The translations under genes and the position numbers were made by a program. From positions 1 through 32,180 of the forward strand of contig JAUWOE010000015.1 in the NCBI GenBank assembly GCA_030612265.1: a stretch of DNA of 32,180 bases, written 5' to 3'. The stretch is from Promethearchaeum sp. (GTDB taxonomy: Archaea > Asgardarchaeota > Lokiarchaeia > Sigyniarchaeales > Promethearchaeaceae). The notes beneath the pieces were generated by a model. It did no database searches. It was not told where the DNA came from and saw only the letters and a program-made list of their open reading frames with translations. Shown piece by piece: positions 26,093-32,180 of this stretch (position 1 is the stretch's first letter; every line of letters starts with the position of its first letter).

Positions 26093-28921
26093 TTATTTCT
26101 TAGTCTTTTCTTTTTTCAATTTTTTTTTAAATTTCAATTTTTCTTTAATATTCCATCCTTTGATTTTAGTGGAAATTAATTCCCTTTTATCATAGAGAAT
26201 GAATCCCACGGATAAGGCTGCTACTACCGATAGTACTCCAACTGCAATGGTTAGATTTCGAATATGTTTGTCCTTATCAATTCCAAGTTCTACTCGAACA
26301 TATATTTTTAATCCCGGTTCTATTGCATCTAACTTTATAAAAATTCTCATAGGTTCTTCAAATTGAAATTGATACGTTGTGTTGATTACAAAAAATCCAA
26401 GATGATCGGGAAATTTTTCATGAGATCCAATTCCATCTGACGCAAATAAATCTGCATATAAAAGTACAATATCACTTTGATTGCAACTGAATTCAATATC
26501 ATATATTTTATCCGGTTCTAGATCCAAATAATAATACTCATAGAATTCAGAAGAATTTTGCATCTCTTCATAATATACATAATTCTCATATACCAAATGA
26601 GGCAAAGTATGATTTGCTGCAATTTCATCAATTTCAATTAAATTTATAGGAGAAAACTCTATCTGTTCTACCACCATCGAGAAATTTTGATAAAGAAGAT
26701 TTTCATCAGTTTTATAAATTATATAGCTCTTGTTTCCTTCCTGCACAAAGGGGTTGTATTTTAGCTCAGTTTTTACAAAATCATTATAAATTTCAGGATT
26801 TACAGAATATCCGACAAAGGTATAAATCGAATTTGGATAGAAAATATCTATTGCAGGAGTACTATAGGTATATGAAACATCACTTTGAATATTCCATAAT
26901 AATTGACCAGAATCTGTATTATCCACTTGTGTCCATAAATCATCCAAATTTCCGCTGAAATCATCAAAAAAGACCGTGGTTGTCTGGTTTGAAACCTTCA
27001 CATTGTCAAAGATTGGTCCGCTTTTTGTTTTTCTAATATTGGATGTCATATTCAGAATAATTTGTAAGGATGAGTCTGAATTGGCACTAATATCAAGTAC
27101 TTTTGTATCAAGCTCTTCCGATCCAGTAAAACTCGCAATTTCTGTTAGGTCAGTACTATTTTGAATGTAGATATATAAGAAATCCCCATCATCCCATATG
27201 TTAAAACTTAATTCAAATTCTAAGGTAATAGTGCCATCTAATTCAAGAGTACTGAAGGAATTGGAAATCAGTGAGTTATTCATATTATCTTGGTAATTAT
27301 TATCAACGTCTCGGCAGTATAGTCTTTTATTCACATCGATCAAGGATGTAGTGGATTGAAGGCTCCATTCATATTGAGTGAAATTAGTAAATGTGAATTC
27401 ACGAACTTGGAAAATTTCATGATTATCAAAGGGTATGCCGTTTGAGCTACCTATATCAATCTGTGTACCGTTAGTAAATTCACTAACGTTTTTAATGTTA
27501 ATTACAATCTCACAATTCAGATTTGAAGAAGCAAAAGTGGTTTGAGCATTTATTATAAGACCCAAATAGTGTGTTCCGTCTATATCACTAACTGCTTGAC
27601 TTGGGATTCCGTGCTCTGCCCACCAATAATGCATCTGTGTAAAATTCGATTGAATAAAAGTATCTTGAAAATTTCTGAATTCCGAATTTACTGATGATGC
27701 GAAAAATGTTGCAGTTTCTGATTGATTATCTCCATAAGAATTTAAAGTAAAAATTGAAGGATTTGTTCTGCCAATTGCATAAAATTCAACCGAAATATCC
27801 CAGAATGCCAATGTAGCTGTGTTGGAATTCCCAAAAGAAATATCAAAATATTCTGACTCATTTAAGGATAGAACTCTCCAAGCTTTGTTTTCTCCTCCAA
27901 CAACAAATTCCACATTTGAATTTTCTAAAATACTGGTGTCATATGATAAAGTGGAATCAATGATAGATGTAAAATTCCAACTTAGTTGAACTTCCCCCAA
28001 ATTTGAATTTATAATGATACCTGGACTACTCGATCCATCCAACTTTAGATTCTCAAACTCTGGAACGAAAACGTTGTTATACTGAGAGTCAAAGACATCT
28101 GTGCGTCGAATGATGTTTCCTGATAGATCTTTCTGCCAACGTATCATTGTGATTGAGTCAGTGACACCAAAACTCTCGTTTAATATGTTTTTAGTTAAAT
28201 CTACTTGATTTTCTGTTGATATATCTAAAATCACACTACTTTCAGATGGTATTGTTGATGAAATTTGCAGATCATCGGAAGAATATTGAACATCAAGGAA
28301 AGGATTTTCAAGATCAACTTCTGCAGATTCTATTTCTAGAGTATTATCAAGAGCATCCGTTGTTTCAGTCAAGGTTACTAACCAAGTGACGTTTAATATC
28401 TGTGGATCAATGGTGTCAGTTAAATAAAGGAGAAATTCCTTAGTTTCTCCAGAAGATACAAATATTCCATTGGAAACTTGATTAGAAAATCCAATATCAT
28501 CCCATTTGTCGTAATCATCCCACATCGGGACTCCTGCAACCTGTAAAAGTTCATCAGAATAATCAGAATTTGATTCTTGAGTTACATAATCTGTAGATGT
28601 AAGATTAGTTGCTAAACACACTTCAAAATCTGCTGAACCATTATTAATAACAGAAAAATTATACATCATGTCATTATTCAAAGTAAAAGGTGATTGCTCA
28701 AATCCATTTATGGGATATTCATTTAGGTTAAAAGACCAACTTGTGGGTCCATCTAAGGCACCACTTGGAACTATTTGACCATTTTCTTCTGAAAGAATCT
28801 CATTTGATTCAATATTAGGGTGTGAAAGGTCTTCGGGTGCTAAATTTAGAAACATTGCTGGTAAATTTAGAAAGAGAAACATTAAAAGTATAAATTGTTT
28901 CTTATTTTGAATTATTATCAT
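26093..28921 (-). CDS. 942-residue membrane-anchored exoprotein of unknown function
   Basis: I do not recognise a family. The N-terminus is a signal peptide (KKQFILLMFLFLNLPAMFL). The following 870 residues are Asn/Ser/Thr/Ile-rich, with many N-x-S/T sequons and strand-like segments typical of archaeal surface proteins. A single transmembrane helix (about 890-912; LTIAVGVLSVVAALSVGFIL) precedes a very basic 30-residue cytoplasmic tail (KEKLKFKKKLKKEKTKK). It has the same surface-anchored topology as the giant protein but no cytoplasmic domain. Two regions (about 520-620) resemble jelly-roll domains (LDGTITLEFELSFNIWDDGDF), which could bind carbohydrate. A GGTGA ribosome site and a TATA box precede the gene. 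Confidence 0.65.
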   Translation of the reverse strand: MIIIQNKKQFILLMFLFLNLPAMFLNLAPEDLSHPNIESNEILSEENGQIVPSGALDGPTSWSFNLNEYPINGFEQSPFTLNNDMMYNFSVINNGSADFEVCLATNLTSTDYVTQESNSDYSDELLQVAGVPMWDDYDKWDDIGFSNQVSNGIFVSSGETKEFLLYLTDTIDPQILNVTWLVTLTETTDALDNTLEIESAEVDLENPFLDVQYSSDDLQISSTIPSESSVILDISTENQVDLTKNILNESFGVTDSITMIRWQKDLSGNIIRRTDVFDSQYNNVFVPEFENLKLDGSSSPGIIINSNLGEVQLSWNFTSIIDSTLSYDTSILENSNVEFVVGGENKAWRVLSLNESEYFDISFGNSNTATLAFWDISVEFYAIGRTNPSIFTLNSYGDNQSETATFFASSVNSEFRNFQDTFIQSNFTQMHYWWAEHGIPSQAVSDIDGTHYLGLIINAQTTFASSNLNCEIVINIKNVSEFTNGTQIDIGSSNGIPFDNHEIFQVREFTFTNFTQYEWSLQSTTSLIDVNKRLYCRDVDNNYQDNMNNSLISNSFSTLELDGTITLEFELSFNIWDDGDFLYIYIQNSTDLTEIASFTGSEELDTKVLDISANSDSSLQIILNMTSNIRKTKSGPIFDNVKVSNQTTTVFFDDFSGNLDDLWTQVDNTDSGQLLWNIQSDVSYTYSTPAIDIFYPNSIYTFVGYSVNPEIYNDFVKTELKYNPFVQEGNKSYIIYKTDENLLYQNFSMVVEQIEFSPINLIEIDEIAANHTLPHLVYENYVYYEEMQNSSEFYEYYYLDLEPDKIYDIEFSCNQSDIVLLYADLFASDGIGSHEKFPDHLGFFVINTTYQFQFEEPMRIFIKLDAIEPGLKIYVRVELGIDKDKHIRNLTIAVGVLSVVAALSVGFILYDKRELISTKIKGWNIKEKLKFKKKLKKEKTKK

Positions 28922-28928
28922 TATTTTT

Positions 28929-28933
28929 TCACC
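28929..28933 (-). promoter_or_regulatory. Shine-Dalgarno site of the 942-residue exoprotein gene
   Basis: GGTGA on the minus strand lies seven bases before the ATG at 28921, a normal distance, and supports that start in front of the signal peptide. A TATA-like TTTAAATATAT lies about 45-55 bases upstream of the ATG. Confidence 0.5.
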
Positions 28934-29028
28934 AATATATAGGTAATTCTATTATTTGAAAGACATATATTTAAAGAAATTGGGATGATTTTACCCCTAA
29001 TTAAAATAAATCATTTTTCTTATCGGAG

Positions 29029-29037
29029 TTTATATCA
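29029..29037 (+). promoter_or_regulatory. TATA box for the DNA methyltransferase gene
   Basis: TTTATATCA lies about 42 bases upstream of the ATG at 29075. With usual spacing transcription would begin near 29058, leaving a leader of about 15 bases without a clear Shine-Dalgarno sequence. Confidence 0.35.
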
Positions 29038-29074
29038 ACACATTTTTTTAGTCCTTCTTAATTAGAATTTTATA

Positions 29075-30001
29075 ATGGGAAAAAAAAAGCTAAGAAAAAA
29101 TAAATACATCCCTAATTTAGCAGAATTTTATTTCAAACCAGATTATAACTGGTCAATTGAAGAAGCTAAAATGCTATTTGATAATAATGAAAATGAAAAT
29201 GAAAATTTTGATAAAATATTCTATAGAGATTGTGTTGTGGGAATACAGGAACTTAAAGCAGAATCTATAGATTTAATTATTGCTGATCCCCCTTTTGGAC
29301 TTGATTTCACAGGAAAAGAATCACTTTACAATCGAAATTCCGATTATGTAGTTGAAGGATATCAAGAAATTAAAATTGGAGATTATCAAAGTTTCACATC
29401 AAGATGGATCCAAGAAATTCCCCGCATCCTAAAACCTCATGGTTCTGCATATATCTTCTCTGGGTGGACAAATTTACTTCCAATTTTGCAATCTATTGAA
29501 GATTCTGGATTAATATTAAGGAATCATCTTATTTGGCAGTATAATTTTGCTGTTTTTACCAAGCGAAAATTTGCTACAAGTCATTATCATATTTTATATG
29601 TTGTAAAAGATGAGAAAAAAGTGTTTTTTAATCGAATTAAGCACTATGAAACGGATACTTGGACAATTTCAAGAAAATACAAACCTAATCAAAGAAAGAA
29701 TGGAACCAAATTACCTGATGAGTTGGTTCGTAAATGTGTTAATTATAGCAGTAAACCGGGAGATTTGGTCTTGGATCCTTTTACCGGTAATGCTACAACT
29801 CAAATTGCAGCCAAAAGTGAATATCGTCATTACATTGGGTTTGAGCTTAATAAACAATTAAAAGAGACAATTGATACTAATCTTGCAAGTGTTAATGTAG
29901 GCGAAAATTATATTCCATATCAAGAAAGGCTCTCTTCAATTGAAGAATTGGCTAAGCAATATCCTAACGCGTATAATATTTATAAAAAGAGATTAAAATA
30001 A
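29075..30001 (+). CDS. Site-specific DNA methyltransferase (beta-class, DPPF type)
   Basis: The catalytic motif IV, IIADPPFGLDF, lies at residues 68-78. The S-adenosylmethionine-binding motif, LDPFTGNATTQIAA, comes near the C-terminus (about 232-245). This order (catalytic motif first, SAM motif last) is the beta class of amino-methyltransferases, which make N6-methyladenine or N4-methylcytosine in DNA. DPPF occurs in both types, so the base cannot be settled. Between the motifs, about 150 residues including a YHILYVVKDEKKVFFNR strand pair would hold the target-recognition part. No restriction endonuclease gene is next to it, so it looks like an orphan methyltransferase, perhaps for epigenetic marking. 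A short GAAAAT repeat encodes NENENEN near residues 38-44. Confidence 0.87.
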   Translation: MGKKKLRKNKYIPNLAEFYFKPDYNWSIEEAKMLFDNNENENENFDKIFYRDCVVGIQELKAESIDLIIADPPFGLDFTGKESLYNRNSDYVVEGYQEIKIGDYQSFTSRWIQEIPRILKPHGSAYIFSGWTNLLPILQSIEDSGLILRNHLIWQYNFAVFTKRKFATSHYHILYVVKDEKKVFFNRIKHYETDTWTISRKYKPNQRKNGTKLPDELVRKCVNYSSKPGDLVLDPFTGNATTQIAAKSEYRHYIGFELNKQLKETIDTNLASVNVGENYIPYQERLSSIEELAKQYPNAYNIYKKRLK

Positions 30002-30014
30002 GATTAAAATATAT

Positions 30015-31268
30015 CTAACCATTCATTGTAGTGGCTTTTTTAATTAGAATTGCAATTGACACTCCAATAATTAAGATCCCTGCCCCAATTACAAATGGAT
30101 TGCTAAAAAAAGTCTCTTTGCTTGAAAATTTCTTAAAAAAATCTAATTCTGGATTATAAGTTTCATAAATAAATTGCAAAACTGTCCTTCCCGTTATTTT
30201 CAAGCTATCTTGTGAAATATTATCAATATTATCTGCTGTAGTATGGTGATAAGGCCAACCACAAGTCAAATCATCAAAATCTATTATTAAGTCCAAAGTT
30301 GGAATTCCTTCTTGAGCAAATGGAACATGATCATCTTCAATGTTATGTTCAGCATCTTCTAAAGGAAATGTAGATTCATAACCCAACGAATGACCTATCT
30401 CAAATACTGTTTGACGAAGTTCATCACTATCATGAATTTCATGTATGAATTTAAGATTATCTCCACCAACCATATCTAATAAAATAAATGAATTAATAGA
30501 TTCTAGGGATTGTGTTTTTCTAAAATAAACATCTGGTTGGTTTTTCATTTCATTTATCATCCATTTGCTTCCTTCACACCAATCCCATCCATTTATTCCA
30601 GAATTTCCTTGATCTTCAGCGTCAAAAAAAACAAACCAAAAAGAAATATTCCAGTTAATTTTTGATGCTGCTAATACACGTGCCATTTCCATCAACACAG
30701 CAACACCACTACCACCATCATTTGCACCCAATATTGGCGTATCACGTAAAGAAGTATCTAAATCTTTTTCAGCAATAGCTCGAGAATCATAATGAGCTGC
30801 AAATACTGCAATTTGAGACATATTTGGGTTTACACGGCTAATTACATTACGACAAGAAACATCATCAACAGTAAAATTATAGATTTCAGATTCACTATAA
30901 TTTTGCATTTGATTATTAATCCAGTTGGCACATTCAAGATTTTCATTTGTGCCAGGTATTCTATAACCAAAATCCAATTGTGTTTGAATATTATTATAAG
31001 CATATGTGGGATTAAATTGATCCGCTAAAGTTGTGTTCAAACCCAGTTGACTATTTAATGGTATATATTCTGGAATTTGTAAAGACGTTTCACTTGGGGA
31101 TATTATTATAATAGGCATACCTAAACTGACAAAAATTATAGAACTAATGAGGAAAAATCTAATAAAATTAATCAATTTTTTCTTCATATTTAATTTTAAG
31201 AAGGAAAAGCATTTTTTATTTTTCATTTTGAGGTCTTTTCTTAAGAAAAAATTATTAATTCCACTCAC
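30015..31268 (-). CDS. M28-family zinc protein, glutaminyl-peptide cyclotransferase-like, membrane-anchored
   Basis: The M28/glutaminyl cyclase core is complete: AAHYDSR (159-163), LGANDGGSG with Zn ligand D184, FFDAEDQG with catalytic E218 and the next metal position D219, LLDMVGG with D265, EDDHVPF (311-317) and the WPYHHTTADN His near 342. The DDHVPF box and the aromatic-H-T end match animal glutaminyl cyclases, which convert N-terminal Gln to pyroglutamate, better than bacterial M28 aminopeptidases, so I favour cyclase; aminopeptidase remains possible. The metal position is Asp rather than Glu. The N-terminus has a signal-anchor helix (IRFFLISSIIFVSLGMPIIII) and residues 391-410 form a second helix, so the enzyme domain faces outside. 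Starts at Met15 or Met28 are plausible alternatives. Confidence 0.8.
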   Translation of the reverse strand: MSGINNFFLRKDLKMKNKKCFSFLKLNMKKKLINFIRFFLISSIIFVSLGMPIIIISPSETSLQIPEYIPLNSQLGLNTTLADQFNPTYAYNNIQTQLDFGYRIPGTNENLECANWINNQMQNYSESEIYNFTVDDVSCRNVISRVNPNMSQIAVFAAHYDSRAIAEKDLDTSLRDTPILGANDGGSGVAVLMEMARVLAASKINWNISFWFVFFDAEDQGNSGINGWDWCEGSKWMINEMKNQPDVYFRKTQSLESINSFILLDMVGGDNLKFIHEIHDSDELRQTVFEIGHSLGYESTFPLEDAEHNIEDDHVPFAQEGIPTLDLIIDFDDLTCGWPYHHTTADNIDNISQDSLKITGRTVLQFIYETYNPELDFFKKFSSKETFFSNPFVIGAGILIIGVSIAILIKKATTMNG

Positions 31269-31306
31269 TTAGGAATAAAATCTAATTAAAAATTAAAAAA
31301 AAATAA

Positions 31307-31433
31307 ATTAGAGTTAAGTTATGATTGGTAAATTAGACACTACGCGGAGAATATTTATTAAAAAAATTAATAAATGCACTGAATTAAATTCAATTTATTC
31401 TATGGCTAATTCGATCGAAAACCTAACTCTAAT
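31307..31433. repeat. Imperfect inverted repeat, 14-bp arms about 99 bp apart
   Basis: Left arm ATTAGAGTTAAGTT (31307-31320) and right arm AACCTAACTCTAAT (31420-31433) are reverse complements with one mismatch. The enclosed DNA starts ATGATTGGTAAATTAG and could encode 45 residues that I do not recognise. It might be a small mobile-element remnant or simply an AT-rich coincidence. Confidence 0.4.
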
Positions 31434-31891
31434 ATATTTACGAATTTTAAATATTTAAACCTATCTGTCATTTCCTTTCAGTAATGATTATATTGTACAA
31501 TAAATATGACCATGTATTTTACTACAGTAAGAATAATTATAATATATTTCGATTAGAGATTTAATTTTAAAGAAAAAAATGAATAAGCCCGTATTTTTGG
31601 AAATTTTTTCTTCAATTTTAAGGATGAACCTTTCAAATAAACACCGACATCATTCTGAATTTATTAACGTGGCAATAATTTTTTTCAGATATAAGAAAAA
31701 ATCATAAACTTTCTTCGGATATTATTATTTTCTATGCAAATTGATCATAGATTTCCTGAAGCCACTTAAAGTTTGTTTTAAATATTTTCATTATATTGAA
31801 ATTTTTATCCGTTAAATTTTAAGATAATAGAAAAAAATCCCTTATTATTTATATGTGAGACAATTTGGGAATTGTTAATTCTTCTAAAGGC

Positions 31892-31943
31892 ACAATATTT
31901 TTTGATCAATTCTCTTCACAAAAACAATATTTTTCGATCAATT
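31892..31943. repeat. 20-bp direct repeat ACAATATTTTTYGATCAATT
   Basis: Two copies, 31892-31911 and 31924-31943, differ at one base and start 32 bp apart, about three DNA helix turns. The core TTGATCAA is palindromic, and a reverse-oriented AAATTGATCA occurs at 31738-31747. This looks like a pair of protein-binding sites. Confidence 0.45.
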
Positions 31944-32039
31944 TGATGTTTGAAATATAAATTTTTATAGTGTATTTCATTTTTATCGGCCTCTATCGAA
32001 AATTAAAAATGATAATCTAAGACCTCGTAATAAATGGGG

Positions 32040-32047
32040 AAAAAAAA
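32040..32047 (-). terminator. T8 terminator of the minus-strand gene at the right edge
   Basis: On the minus strand eight T residues lie immediately after the TAA stop at 32049-32051 and before CCCC. This fits an archaeal oligo-T terminator and supports the reality of the partial gene. Confidence 0.45.
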
Positions 32048-32048
32048 C

Positions 32049-32180
32049 TTAATCTCTTCCCAAAAGATTCTTGTGTTTAAATCGGATTAAATCGGCTCTC
32101 TCTTGAACCGAAGGCTTTAAATTCTTGAACTTCTTCCTATTTATTATGAGTTCTGCAATTTCGAAGAATAAATTTAGAGA
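32049..32180 (-). CDS. C-terminal end of an unrecognised protein (partial)
   Basis: Reading the minus strand from the window edge, a frame stays open for 43 codons and ends in TAA at 32049-32051. The peptide (FFEIAELIINRKKFKNLKPS, then VQERADLIRFKHKNLLGRD) has a helical, charged, protein-like composition unlike random translation of AT-rich spacer, and the local GC content rises. A T8 tract follows the stop. The gene begins beyond the window and I do not recognise the family. Confidence 0.55.
   Translation of the reverse strand, partial: SLNLFFEIAELIINRKKFKNLKPSVQERADLIRFKHKNLLGRD

Larger units (their letters stand above)
31269..32048. other. Gene-free, very AT-rich region with small repeats
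   Basis: I see no convincing gene or tRNA here. Two short plus-strand ORFs (31321-31458, 45 residues; 31579-31707, 42 residues) have no ribosome site, domain or coding bias that I can judge. The region does hold a 14-bp inverted repeat (31307-31320 and 31420-31433), a perfect 12-bp palindrome TATTGTACAATA (31491-31502) and a 20-bp direct repeat (31892-31911 and 31924-31943). It separates the glutaminyl-cyclase-like gene from a minus-strand gene ending at 32049, so part of it should be 3' flank of that gene and part the promoter of the other. Confidence 0.6.

Noticed and set aside
31321-31458. 45-residue ORF beginning MIGKLDTTRR inside the inverted repeat
   Set aside because: No ribosome site, domain or protein-like pattern that I can support; short stop-free stretches are common.
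31579-31707. 42-residue ORF beginning MNKPVFLEIF
   Set aside because: Short, without start signal or recognisable features, in a region of spacer-like composition.

Overview
The window looks like chromosomal DNA of an AT-rich archaeon, most likely an Asgard archaeon (Lokiarchaeia-like). This is inferred from gene content: a roadblock/LC7 domain fused to a Ras-superfamily GTPase, a giant Ig-like surface protein with a cytoplasmic longin/roadblock-like domain, an archaeal/ER-type signal peptidase, a SpoVT-AbrB/PhoU-like protein, archaeal TATA boxes with several leaderless genes, and low GC throughout. No rRNA, tRNA, CRISPR array or insertion sequence was found.

Layout. 1-3.5 kb: the 3' end of an ABC-transporter ATPase with a zinc-ribbon-like tail, then (minus strand) a nucleotidyltransferase and a FadH-type flavin/Fe-S oxidoreductase. 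3.6-4.5 kb: a CDP-alcohol phosphatidyltransferase (plus), convergent with what follows. 4.5-10.8 kb: five minus-strand genes spaced 38-76 bp apart. In transcription order these are a GH2-like protein that has lost both catalytic glutamates, the roadblock-GTPase fusion, a beta-rich protein of unknown function, a winged-helix/TrmB-like protein and an AbrB-PhoU-like protein. 10.9-12.8 kb: a large P-loop ATPase, divergent from an Hsp20 chaperone (12.9-13.6 kb). 13.6-14.1 kb: a Cys-rich methanogenesis-marker-9-like protein.

14.1-16.6 kb is the oddest stretch. A VapB antitoxin with a palindromic operator overlaps a VapC PIN toxin. The toxin has no stop codon and runs in frame into an aldehyde ferredoxin oxidoreductase (AOR), and the AOR is itself interrupted by an in-frame TGA just before its Fe-S cysteine cluster. 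16.6-17.4 kb: a 7-TM protein. 17.4-23.6 kb: the 2059-residue surface protein with one transmembrane helix and a cytoplasmic sensor-like plus winged-helix tail. 23.8-25.2 kb: pyrE overlapping a signal peptidase gene. 25.2-28.9 kb: an alpha/beta hydrolase and a 942-residue membrane-anchored exoprotein. 29.1-30 kb: an orphan DNA methyltransferase. 30-31.3 kb: a membrane-anchored M28/glutaminyl-cyclase-like protein. 31.27-32.05 kb appears non-coding and carries small repeats. The last 132 bp hold the end of one more minus-strand gene.

The strongest leads are the VapC-AOR read-through arrangement, the GTPase neighbourhood with its GH2 pseudoenzyme, and the giant protein that may connect the cell surface to a cytoplasmic longin-like and DNA-binding-like module.
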